Of a stretch of 27,281 nt of DNA, positions 7,082 through 14,277 are shown one piece after another. How positions within the stretch are numbered: the stretch's first letter is position 1; every line of letters starts with the position of its first letter. The notes beneath the pieces were generated by a model that made no database searches, was not told where the DNA came from, and saw only the letters and a list, made by a program, of their open reading frames with translations. The translations under genes and the position numbers were made by a program. Source of the DNA: CAZJDM01 sp964544765 (GTDB lineage Bacteria > Bdellovibrionota_B > Oligoflexia > CAYFLR01); NCBI GenBank assembly GCA_964544765.1, contig CAZJDM010000050.1:1-27281 (forward strand), in the 5' to 3' direction.

Positions 7082-8097
7082 AAATAAATTTTTTAAATCA
7101 AGATCTTCTAACAAAGTACCCCTCTTTTGAATTAGAAGAGTTATCAAGAATTTTAAAAGCCAGAAAAGATCAAGTAAATATAACAGTAGAATACACCAAC
7201 AAATGTCCTGTTACTCCTAAATTCTATTATTATCTAAGCAAACTGAGTTTTAATGAATCAGTCATTTCAATAGGTACAGGGGAGTCTTTTAATAAAAAAT
7301 TGGCAAGAATGAGAGCAATAGGAGAATCATTAGAAAGACTCCCTTTACTCCTAAAAACAGACAAATGGGAACCACTGTTATACAAAAACAAATTTAATGG
7401 CCCCATTTTCACCACATCTAATGGTATGGCTTATAACCTAGATCTAATATCTGCTATCATAAATGCCTATCGAGAACTAGTAGAGAGACACGTTGTTCTG
7501 AATGCTTGGATCAACTATTCTCCAGTTCAATATATAACGCCCTGGTTTTCATACGGTATTTTAAACAAATTAAATGGATGGAAAGAACGGGTAAAAGCCA
7601 ATTATATATATTTTCCAAATAAATATGGTCTACATGTTGTTGCAAATATATTGACATCTAAAATCCCTCCCTATACCTTGTTTGGGTATGGTTGTGATTT
7701 TGACCTTGTTTCGGCAGTGGAAAAAGCTTTCATGGAATCGTGGCGGTTTTATTGGAATTATCTAATAAACCCTATTGACAACAAATTTGCAAAAAATGAA
7801 GTTCAAACATTTATTGATCATTATAAATATTTTGCTACCAATTCTATTAATCTCTCTAAAATATTTAATATTAAACAAGCAACATCATCAAAATATACTT
7901 TTAATAAACGACTCACTCTAGATCAAAAGACTTTCAATTCACTAGTTGATGAGATATATCTTTTTAACTTTGAATCAATTGGATTGGTTGGGTATTCGGC
8001 TAAATGTAGCTCATCTTCTTTAACCCAGCTTTGGAAAGGACAATTACAGAAAAGTGATGGGGTCCGTAAAATAGGAGATATACACCCAATACCTTAA
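7051..8097 (+). CDS. Stand-alone YcaO-domain protein (ATP-dependent peptide backbone modification)
   Basis: YcaO enzymes use ATP to activate peptide-backbone amides, giving azolines, thioamides or amidines in ribosomal peptides. Here the 348 residues show the family's landmarks: SIGTGESFNKKLARMRAIGE followed by SLER (residues 73-96, the ATP/Mg-binding E-x-x-E-R at 92-96), RELVERHVVLNAW (141-153, the second ER helix), the Glu-rich helix VEKAFMESW, and a proline-rich C-terminus HPIP. The Ser that often precedes the first motif is Arg here. No E1/ThiF-like partner, TfuA or flavin dehydrogenase is fused or adjacent, so its reaction cannot be deduced. The ATG at 7051 is supported by GGAGGG at 7037-7042, and the gene overlaps the binding-protein gene by 31 bases. 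The kinase follows within 4-13 bases, so the three form one operon. Confidence 0.85.
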   Translation: MALETEKQKIEINFLNQDLLTKYPSFELEELSRILKARKDQVNITVEYTNKCPVTPKFYYYLSKLSFNESVISIGTGESFNKKLARMRAIGESLERLPLLLKTDKWEPLLYKNKFNGPIFTTSNGMAYNLDLISAIINAYRELVERHVVLNAWINYSPVQYITPWFSYGILNKLNGWKERVKANYIYFPNKYGLHVVANILTSKIPPYTLFGYGCDFDLVSAVEKAFMESWRFYWNYLINPIDNKFAKNEVQTFIDHYKYFATNSINLSKIFNIKQATSSKYTFNKRLTLDQKTFNSLVDEIYLFNFESIGLVGYSAKCSSSSLTQLWKGQLQKSDGVRKIGDIHPIP

Positions 8098-8101
8098 AAA
8101 T

Positions 8102-9940
8102 TTGTACATTATGAAATTATCAAGAAGAAGAATTATACTTACATTCGTGTTAGCTAGTTTTACTCTGATAAGTGTATTTTTATTGAGCAGCTTTTATTTA
8201 CTTAAAATATATTATTTAGAAAAAGCATTAATATCAAATGCCGAATCTAATATTTCATTACTGGAAAGAGACGTAAATGAAGGTAATTATAGGCATATTA
8301 TTGAAACGCTTTCAATTTCAAAAATAGAAGGACATTTTCTTTTTCAAGATATATTAATAAAAAATACTTTAACTAATGTAATTATTCCATCTAACTATTC
8401 GGATAAGTGGCATTGTTCTATAAAAGATATTGATTATATCGTTAAACAAAACAAGCAAATGTATATTTGCATATCCTTTAATGAACAATTAAAAATTCAG
8501 TTTCAGATTAAAAATGATATTAACAATATTATTTTTAAAAATACTTTTTACCTCTTGGGTTTAATTTATGGATTAATTTTTACAATCACCATTACATTAC
8601 TGTTTTTGATATTAAGTGATAAATATTTTAAAAATCTTCTGTACTTTATTAACAAGAGTATAGCAAAGAAAGAGACCCCCTTCATTTTTCCGGTTGAATT
8701 TAAATTTTTACTTAAACCAATTAATAATATCAAACAAACAATAAAAGACCTGAACAAAAAAGTTGAAAATCAAGCAAAATTAGCCGCTATTGGAGCTGCT
8801 ACATCTATAATCTCACATGACATAAGACGACCATTCAACAACTTAAAATCATTTATAGATACTTTACCAGAACATTTAGATAACCCTGACCATATTAAAA
8901 GCACATGTACATCCATAATAGATTCTGTTTCTTCTGTTAGTTTAATGCTAGATGAAATGATGGAGTTTTCAAAGAAAAGTGAATTGTCTCTTTATCAAAT
9001 TAATTTTTATGACTTTATCAAGTCATCTTTGAAAGAACTTTTTATATTCAATAAAGCAATTCCTATAAAAATAAAGCTTTCAGCACATGATCCAATCTCA
9101 ATCTCCATTGATCAATTTAAAATGATAAGAGTTATTCATAATTTAGTTGATAATGCAGTTGAAGCTATGAGGGGAAGAGGAGCTATTTGGATTAATTCAT
9201 CAATTGCAAATGGTCAATTAACTATTTTTGTAGGTAATGATGGACCAATGATACCAGAGAAGAATCTTAAAAAATTATTTGAACCATTTGCTACATTTGG
9301 AAAAGAAAAAGGAACTGGCTTGGGTTTAGCAATTACTAAACAAATTGTTGAGTCTCATAGAGGTTCTATCACAGTTGAGAATACAGAAAAAGGACCAGAA
9401 TTTACTATTATATTGCCAATAGGTGTTGGTATTGATCATGATACCAAAACCATCGAAGAAGAGTTTTTTATTGCAGAACTCTATAATATTAAACCAGTAC
9501 CTTCTTTAACTGTAACTAAAATAGAAGTATCTAAAGAAACAGATGATATTTCTAAAGTTCAGCAAAAATATAATAGACTAAAATATATTATGATTGTAGA
9601 TGATGATCAAATCCAAGTCGATCATGTTTCATCAATTATTAAACAAATCTTTCCCAAAGCAGAAATCATTTCCTGCAATACCTATGAAGAAGCAGATGGC
9701 AAAGTATTCGAATATCTATTTGATTTGATAATTTCTGATTATGATTTAGGAAAAAACTCCAAAAATGGACTAGATTTAATCAAAGAAATTAAAAAGGTCA
9801 TTTCTAATGCGACTTATTTATTAGTCTCTAGTAGAAAATTGAAAAATAAGTTAGAATTGAAAGATAACAATATTTCATTTATTCCAAAACCAATTGATAA
9901 GAAACTATTAATACAAACACTTTTAACCTATAAGAAATAA
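8102..9940 (+). CDS. Membrane hybrid sensor histidine kinase with receiver domain
   Basis: Numbered from a TTG at 8102 (612 residues); an ATG at 8111 is a better start. Membrane helices at about 12-36 and 147-171 enclose a periplasmic sensor region of about 110 residues with no recognised domain. The dimerisation domain has SHDIRRPFNNL with phospho-acceptor His239. The ATPase domain has the N-box NLVDNAVEAM (347-356), a G1-like VGNDGP and G2 KGTGLGLAI (403-411). A receiver domain follows (about 495-610) with acidic residues 500-502, acceptor Asp546 (SDYD), Ser576 or Ser577 in the switch position and Lys596 (PKP). No DNA-binding output is present, so a separate phosphotransfer protein or regulator is expected. 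Placed just after YcaO, it probably senses the same compound, perhaps through the binding protein. Confidence 0.85.
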   Translation: MYIMKLSRRRIILTFVLASFTLISVFLLSSFYLLKIYYLEKALISNAESNISLLERDVNEGNYRHIIETLSISKIEGHFLFQDILIKNTLTNVIIPSNYSDKWHCSIKDIDYIVKQNKQMYICISFNEQLKIQFQIKNDINNIIFKNTFYLLGLIYGLIFTITITLLFLILSDKYFKNLLYFINKSIAKKETPFIFPVEFKFLLKPINNIKQTIKDLNKKVENQAKLAAIGAATSIISHDIRRPFNNLKSFIDTLPEHLDNPDHIKSTCTSIIDSVSSVSLMLDEMMEFSKKSELSLYQINFYDFIKSSLKELFIFNKAIPIKIKLSAHDPISISIDQFKMIRVIHNLVDNAVEAMRGRGAIWINSSIANGQLTIFVGNDGPMIPEKNLKKLFEPFATFGKEKGTGLGLAITKQIVESHRGSITVENTEKGPEFTIILPIGVGIDHDTKTIEEEFFIAELYNIKPVPSLTVTKIEVSKETDDISKVQQKYNRLKYIMIVDDDQIQVDHVSSIIKQIFPKAEIISCNTYEEADGKVFEYLFDLIISDYDLGKNSKNGLDLIKEIKKVISNATYLLVSSRKLKNKLELKDNNISFIPKPIDKKLLIQTLLTYKK

Positions 9941-9962
9941 AATGGAAATCGACTGGTTCATT

Positions 9963-10256
9963 TTAGGAAATCTGGCAATTTAACCAAACCAAGGTATTAT
10001 TGTAATTTAGTACTTCAATTTCACTTTCTCTTTTAGATGAAGGGTTATTTTTTAGGATTTTTTTTACTTCAGTAAGAGGCAGTGGGTTGCCCTCGATACT
10101 TGTTGATGTATAGGCGGATAAAGCGTGTGCTGATTGCTGCATTTCCATTAAAACTATATCACTTAACTTTAATTGATTGAACTCATGAGATAATACAGCA
10201 ATTTTCTTTAAATTATCCGTGATTACCTTAGTATAGCTGAATGAATCAAAATTCAT
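9963..10256 (-). pseudogene. Truncated Fic-family protein (N-terminal fragment)
   Basis: Only 97 residues remain. They match the N-terminal Fic_N region, including the inhibitory helix motif STSIEGNPLPLTEVKKIL (residues about 51-68; consensus (S/T)xxxE(G/N)), and end in YNNTLVWLN, where the family continues towards the catalytic HPFxxGN loop. That AMP-transferase loop and about 250 residues expected in a full Fic protein are missing. The break lies 22 bases from the kinase stop. The ATG at 10256 starts the normal N-terminus. I infer that the rearrangement or insertion that brought in the AT-rich region removed the rest of this gene. A product, if made, would lack catalytic activity. Confidence 0.75.
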
Positions 10257-10275
10257 TAAATAAACCTTATACTCG

Positions 10276-10304
10276 ATATTCGCCTAATATTCGCCTAAAT
10301 TATA
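10276..10304 (-). promoter_or_regulatory. Tandem 11-bp repeats and -10 box before the fic remnant
   Basis: ATATTCGCCTA is repeated exactly at 10276-10286 and 10287-10297. On the minus strand a TATAAT (10304-10299) lies next to it. The repeats fit an operator just downstream of the fic transcription start; a convincing -35 box was not found. Confidence 0.4.
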
Positions 10305-10383
10305 TTAGTTAATTATACCTTAAGAGAAAATGGTAAGCTAGCTTTTTGAATTTAGATGGAGATGAATTTCAGCTTTACAATAG

Positions 10384-10414
10384 AAAAAAAAATCCTTATG
10401 ATTGCCAGTAAGGA
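10384..10414 (-). terminator. Intrinsic terminator, minus strand, without an upstream gene
   Basis: On the minus strand TCCTTA (10414-10409), a ten-base loop, TAAGGA (10398-10393) and nine T residues (10392-10384) form a textbook Rho-independent terminator. No minus-strand gene lies between here and the IHF-like gene at 13774, so it would end an unrecognised transcript or block antisense transcription into fic. Confidence 0.55.
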
Positions 10415-10450
10415 CTAGGACGTGTAGTCCTTGGCCGTCTGGTCCCGAAG
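10393..10450 (+). promoter_or_regulatory. Leader with mutually exclusive hairpins upstream of the lyase-like gene
   Basis: On the plus strand TCCTTA/TAAGGA (10393-10398 with 10409-10414) competes with AAGGACT/AGTCCTT (10410-10416 with 10426-10432) for the same bases; the second stem can be extended by CC/GG around a small bulge. A GC-richer stretch follows (GGCCGTCTGGTCCCGAAGC, 10433-10451), unlike the local background. This could be a regulatory leader or a small structured RNA. No known riboswitch class was recognised. Confidence 0.4.
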
Positions 10451-10520
10451 CTCCTTCTATATCTTTGATTTAGTGGGATAGTCGTCATACCAAAACCAAA
10501 GGATTGGGAAGGGTTAACTG

Positions 10521-11981
10521 ATGAACATTTCAACTTCAACTTCAACTTCAACTTCGACTTCAACCTCTAAACTGGCCAGAGTTAAAAAGAAGGTCTTTAT
10601 TAATTTTTTGGACAGTACTAAACCAAATTATTATGACCTAACTTTGGATATTGAGCTTAAGGTTAGCAGGGCCCATGCTAAAATGCTGAAGGCAAATGGC
10701 GTTCTTACAGACAAAGAGTATAAAGAAGTTTGTCACCATATTAAAAAACTGCAAAAAGATATTTATGATGGTAAAATCCATTGTCCAGGAACATACCATG
10801 AATTATTTTTTAATGTTCATGAAGAGTTATTCTCTCCTCTGCTAGACATAGCACCAAAACTACAGATAGGTCGTAGCTTCAAGGACCAAAATGTATTAGC
10901 TTTAAAGCTCTTAATTAGAGATGAAATTTTAGGAGTAAAACAACTACTTTTAGATATGAGTCAAGCTTTGATTGATGTCTCTAAGAAGTATTTTAATGTT
11001 ATTTATCCAGGTTATAATCACCTACAGCAGTCGGTACCTAATTTACTATCGAACTTTTTTATGGCTTTTTATTATATGTTTGAAAAAGATTATAATCGAT
11101 TAAGAGCTGTTCAAGATGAGTGCGCAGTTATGCCGATTAGTATGGATGTTGGATTGGAACATATCTTTTCTTTGGATCGAACCACCTTGTTAAAAGAGTT
11201 GGACATGAAGAGAATTTCCAAAAATAATATCGAAGCTATAAGTGATCGTGATTTTGCAATATCCTTTCATGTAGCGATGGCTGATGTTATGACTCATTTA
11301 ACCAGACTTTGCGAGGATTTAATCATTTGGTCATCGGCTGAATTTGGTTATTTGGATATCCCTGAAGGTTTTACTCTAGGAGGAGATAATATCCCTGTTA
11401 GCACTACACCAGATGTTTTAGAAATGATTAGAGGTAAAGGAGGTAAAGTTATTGGTAATTTAAATGCATCTTTTATGATGTATCGCACATTGCCAATGGG
11501 ACAGCAATCAGATTATGAGGATGAACGGGACGTTCTTTTTGATAGTTCTTTTACTGTAAAAAAATGTCTAACTATTATGATTCAATTTATTCGGGAAATG
11601 ACATTTAAGGGGCAAAAAGCATTACAAGATGTTGCTAATAATTATGGTCTTTCTTTTATCATAATGGAATATTTACTCAATAAAGGAATAACCCCGGCTG
11701 AAGCTAACAATATAATCAACCAGATAGTAAGTTATTGCCAACAAAAAAAGGTGGGTTTAGAATCATTGATATTTGCCGAATATCAACAGTTTTCCACTTA
11801 TTTTGATGAAAATATTGCCGACCTAGTGAGTGTTAAGAAGCTTTTTACCAGTAATGAATCAACTGGACTGGGTAAAATTTCTAAAAAAGTCATGTTAGAA
11901 ACAATTGAAAGAGAAGAAGCAAATTTAAATAAGGAACTCAAAGAACTCAAAAAAATAAACAATAATTCTATCAATCAATGA
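10521..11981 (+). CDS. Argininosuccinate lyase-like protein lacking the catalytic loop residues
   Basis: The 486-residue frame follows ArgH (fumarase/aspartase superfamily) along its length: DIELKVSRAHAKMLKANGVL (residues 43-62), IGRSFKDQN (116-124, equivalent to TGRSRNDQ), PGYNHLQQSVP (163-173, with the conserved His167), SDRDFAISF (241-249) and WSSAEFG (270-276). The signature loop GSSxMPxKxNPD, which carries the catalytic Ser, reads GGDNIPVSTTPD here (287-298), so both serines and the lysine are lost; the PLG segment is also degenerate (VMPISMDVG). Normal arginine biosynthesis activity is therefore doubtful; it may be a repurposed or decaying paralogue. Its N-terminus carries a Ser-Thr tract from a hexanucleotide repeat. 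The stop overlaps the next gene's ATG. No other arg genes are present. Confidence 0.8.
   Translation: MNISTSTSTSTSTSTSKLARVKKKVFINFLDSTKPNYYDLTLDIELKVSRAHAKMLKANGVLTDKEYKEVCHHIKKLQKDIYDGKIHCPGTYHELFFNVHEELFSPLLDIAPKLQIGRSFKDQNVLALKLLIRDEILGVKQLLLDMSQALIDVSKKYFNVIYPGYNHLQQSVPNLLSNFFMAFYYMFEKDYNRLRAVQDECAVMPISMDVGLEHIFSLDRTTLLKELDMKRISKNNIEAISDRDFAISFHVAMADVMTHLTRLCEDLIIWSSAEFGYLDIPEGFTLGGDNIPVSTTPDVLEMIRGKGGKVIGNLNASFMMYRTLPMGQQSDYEDERDVLFDSSFTVKKCLTIMIQFIREMTFKGQKALQDVANNYGLSFIIMEYLLNKGITPAEANNIINQIVSYCQQKKVGLESLIFAEYQQFSTYFDENIADLVSVKKLFTSNESTGLGKISKKVMLETIEREEANLNKELKELKKINNNSINQ
10530..10565 (+). repeat. Hexanucleotide tandem repeat TCAACT
   Basis: Six units: four perfect TCAACT, then TCGACT and TCAACC, coding a Ser-Thr tract at residues 4-15 of the lyase-like protein. 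Unit changes would alter the tract length without shifting the frame. Confidence 0.85.
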
Positions 11982-12172
11982 AAATACTATCATTATCAAT
12001 CCTTTTCATGTTAATAACCTTTGGTTGTGGTGTCAAAAGGGATATTAAACCTTATCCCAGTTATATTACCAAAGGAAAGAAACTTGAATCTATGACTGAT
12101 AAGTATCTAGACATAAAAGAAGAATCTTTCCCTAGCTATCCAATTTTTTGGATAGAATCGACCTTACGTTAA
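11978..12172 (+). CDS. Small lipoprotein, LptM-like
   Basis: A 64-residue protein with a hydrophobic signal (residues 3-15) ending in a lipobox-like ITFGC with Cys17, followed at once by GVKRDIKPYP. This resembles the conserved CGxKGPLxxP start of the LptM (YifL) outer-membrane lipoprotein, which assists assembly of the LPS transporter LptD/LptE. Phe at the -2 position is unusual for a lipobox. The ATG overlaps the stop of the lyase-like gene (ATGA), so the pair is translationally coupled. In many proteobacteria argH and lptM-lysA are neighbours, which supports the call, although lysA is not here. The C-terminal 40 residues are not conserved in any way I recognise. Confidence 0.55.
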   Translation: MKILSLSILFMLITFGCGVKRDIKPYPSYITKGKKLESMTDKYLDIKEESFPSYPIFWIESTLR

Positions 12173-12208
12173 ATAGATTGTGTTGAAAAGATAGATTGCG
12201 TTGAAATT
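12173..12208 (+). repeat. 18-bp tandem duplication
   Basis: ATAGATTGTGTTGAAAAG (12173-12190) is followed by ATAGATTGCGTTGAAATT (12191-12208), directly after the lipoprotein stop. Only three positions differ. Confidence 0.8.
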
Positions 12209-12238
12209 GGTTTTTTCCAGCGCACAATACAATTTATT

Positions 12239-12278
12239 AGGTAAAACTAGGTAAAACTAGATAAATCTAGATAAAACA
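12239..12278 (+). repeat. 10-bp tandem repeat in the asnS leader
   Basis: Four units: AGGTAAAACT twice, then AGATAAATCT and AGATAAAACA, ending 22 bases before the asnS start. It lies in the probable 5' untranslated region and so could alter asnS leader spacing. Confidence 0.8.
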
Positions 12279-12299
12279 TTTGTTTATTGGAGATTTTAT

Positions 12300-13667
12300 A
12301 TGAAATCAACCTTGATTATTAATGCCTTGGCTAGCGAGAAGGAACTTGAAGAAATATTTATTCAAGGATGGGTACGTACCAAGAGAACTTCTAAGGATTT
12401 TAGTTTTATTGAATTAAATGATGGTTCATGCTTAACCAATATTCAAGTAATCGTTGATAATGCTGTAGATGGATATGATCAGATGGCTAAGATATCCACT
12501 GGAGCTGCTATAGCAGTATGGGGTAAATTAGCTTCCTCTCCAGGAAAGGGTCAGAAATGGGAGGTTGCAGCTAAAGGATTTAAGATTTATGGACTCGCTG
12601 ACTCAAATTACCCTTTGCAAAAAAAGGGGCATACGATGGAGTTTTTAAGGGAGATAGCTCACTTACGTCCGCGATCTAATCTTTTTGGTTGTATGTTCCG
12701 TCTTAGAAGTAAAATATCTGATGCGATACATAGGTTTTTTCAAGATAGAAATTTTGTTTATGTGCATACTCCTATTATTACCGCTAGTGATTGTGAGGGA
12801 GCAGGAGAGTTATTTAAAGTTACTACTTTAGAGGAAATGAATAAAAAGGTAGATTATTCTGAGGATTTTTTTGGTAAACCTACCTATTTAACGGTTAGCG
12901 GTCAGTTGGAAGCAGAACTTATGGCTCTAGCCCTAGGCAATGTTTATACCTTTGGTCCTACTTTTAGGGCCGAGAACTCTAATACTTCCAGACATGTTAG
13001 TGAATTTTGGATGATAGAACCAGAAATGGCTTTTTATGATCTAGAAGATGATATGGATTTGGCTGAGAAGTTCGTAAAGTATTTAATGCAATTTGTCCTT
13101 AATGAGTGTAAGAGCGATTTGGATATATTTGCTAAATTTGTTGATAAGAAATTGTATGATCGATTAAATTTGCTTTTAGAGAAAGATTTTATGCGTGTTC
13201 CTTACACCGAGGCAATTGAGATTTTACAAAAGTCCGGTAAACAATTTGAATATCCTGTTTCTTATGGGGTGGATTTGCAAACAGAACATGAACGGTATCT
13301 TACTGAAGAGTACGCTAAGTGTCCAATGACTGTTTACAATTACCCTAAAGAGATAAAACCTTTTTATATGCGTTTGAATGATGATAACAAAACTGTGGCC
13401 GCAATGGATATGCTAGTACCAGGAATTGGGGAGATAATTGGAGGTAGTCAGAGAGAAGAAAGATTAGATCTTCTAGTTGAAAACCTAAAACGGCAAGATA
13501 TTCAACCTAAGGATTATTGGTGGTATGTGGATTCACGCAGGTATGGTTCGGTCCCTCACAGCGGCTTTGGTTTAGGGTTTGAGCGAATGTTGATGTATAT
13601 AACTGGAATGGCCAACATTAGAGATGTAATTCCTTTTCCTAGAACGCCAAAGAGCGTAGAATTTTAA
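12300..13667 (+). CDS. asnS: Asparaginyl-tRNA synthetase
   Basis: A class IIb aminoacyl-tRNA synthetase that charges tRNA-Asn with asparagine. The 455-residue length is normal. An N-terminal OB-fold anticodon-binding domain (about 1-115, IQGWVRTKRTSKDFSFIEL at 21-39) precedes the catalytic core. The core has SGQLEAE (about 200-206), motif 2 FRAENSNTSRHVSEFWMIEP (about 222-241) and motif 3 GFGLGFERMLMYITG (about 424-438). The R-A-E-N and W-M-I-E-P-E wording is that of AsnS rather than AspS. The ATG is preceded by TTGGAG at 12287-12292. It is flanked by repeat-rich spacers and appears to be transcribed alone. No clear terminator follows. Confidence 0.95.
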   Translation: MKSTLIINALASEKELEEIFIQGWVRTKRTSKDFSFIELNDGSCLTNIQVIVDNAVDGYDQMAKISTGAAIAVWGKLASSPGKGQKWEVAAKGFKIYGLADSNYPLQKKGHTMEFLREIAHLRPRSNLFGCMFRLRSKISDAIHRFFQDRNFVYVHTPIITASDCEGAGELFKVTTLEEMNKKVDYSEDFFGKPTYLTVSGQLEAELMALALGNVYTFGPTFRAENSNTSRHVSEFWMIEPEMAFYDLEDDMDLAEKFVKYLMQFVLNECKSDLDIFAKFVDKKLYDRLNLLLEKDFMRVPYTEAIEILQKSGKQFEYPVSYGVDLQTEHERYLTEEYAKCPMTVYNYPKEIKPFYMRLNDDNKTVAAMDMLVPGIGEIIGGSQREERLDLLVENLKRQDIQPKDYWWYVDSRRYGSVPHSGFGLGFERMLMYITGMANIRDVIPFPRTPKSVEF

Positions 13668-13740
13668 ACGCTATAACAAAATTTTAAACATTAAAAGAAT
13701 AAGTACTGTGATTAGAGTTATTGGCACTTAATGACGAGTT

Positions 13741-13784
13741 ATGTAAATCAATCAGTCTCTATATGTAAATCAATCAGTCTTTAT
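13741..13784. repeat. 22-bp tandem duplication across the stop of the IHF-like gene
   Basis: ATGTAAATCAATCAGTCT plus CTAT (13741-13762) is repeated as the same 18 bases plus TTAT (13763-13784), with a single mismatch. The right copy contains the last codons and stop of the minus-strand gene; the left copy repeats them downstream. Confidence 0.85.
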
Positions 13785-14058
13785 CAGAATTCACTCGTTG
13801 TTTAAGCTCTAATCCGGTTTTGAAAAAAGGCAATCTTTTAGGAATTACTTCAATACTTTGGCCCGTTTTTGGGTTGCGGCCTCTATATCCTTTGTATTCC
13901 CGTACTGTAAAAGCTCCAAATCCCCTAATTTCAATTCGATCATTTCTACCCAACGCTCCAGATATAGAGTCAAAGAAGAGGTTGACAACATCTTCTGCTT
14001 TAGCGTGAGGTATGTCAGACTTGATAGCGATGTTTTCAATTAATTCAGACTTAACCAT
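13774..14058 (-). CDS. ihfB: IHF-beta/HU-family DNA-binding protein
   Basis: A 94-residue nucleoid protein that bends DNA as a dimer. The start KSELIENIA (3-11), the core RIEIRGFGAFTVREYKGYRG (about 41-60) and the DNA-contacting arm GRNPKTGQSIEVIPKRLPFF (about 60-79) are those of the HU/IHF family, and KSELIE with RIEIRGFG is the wording of the IHF beta subunit. A plain HU homologue cannot be excluded, and no alpha subunit is in the window. The ATG at 14058 has a ribosome site AAAAGGAG (14071-14064). Its stop sits in a 22-bp tandem duplication. It is transcribed convergently with asnS, with 106 bases between the stops. Confidence 0.9.
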   Translation of the reverse strand: MVKSELIENIAIKSDIPHAKAEDVVNLFFDSISGALGRNDRIEIRGFGAFTVREYKGYRGRNPKTGQSIEVIPKRLPFFKTGLELKQRVNSDKD

Positions 14059-14244
14059 GTTGGCTCCTTTTCATCAGAGTTGAACCCTTGTTTGGATCCT
14101 TATCCTTGGATCATATATGATAACCATCGGGAACTTTTTAAAAAAGTTTAATAAAAAATGAAAAATTCGTATGATAGACAAATTTATGTCGTGTGTAGGT
14201 TTCTATTCACGTCGTAAATCTGGATTTTTTGGAATTTTATGTAG

Positions 14245-14277
14245 GAAGCCCAACGATCATTAGTCGCTGGGTTCTTC
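14245..14277. terminator. Strong hairpin between the IHF-like and barrel-like genes
   Basis: GAAGCCCAACGA (14246-14257) pairs with TCGCTGGGTTCTTC (14264-14277) with one mismatch and a small bulge. It covers the stop of the barrel-like gene. No good T-tract follows, so termination is probable from position only. Confidence 0.4.

Noticed and set aside
10380..10460. Possible tRNA, SRP RNA or known riboswitch
   Set aside because: No cloverleaf or T-loop, no SRP GGUCAGG-type core, and no known riboswitch consensus could be matched.
13820..14043. Several 60-64 codon frames on both strands over the IHF-like gene
   Set aside because: All are shadows of the strongly conserved HU/IHF reading frame.
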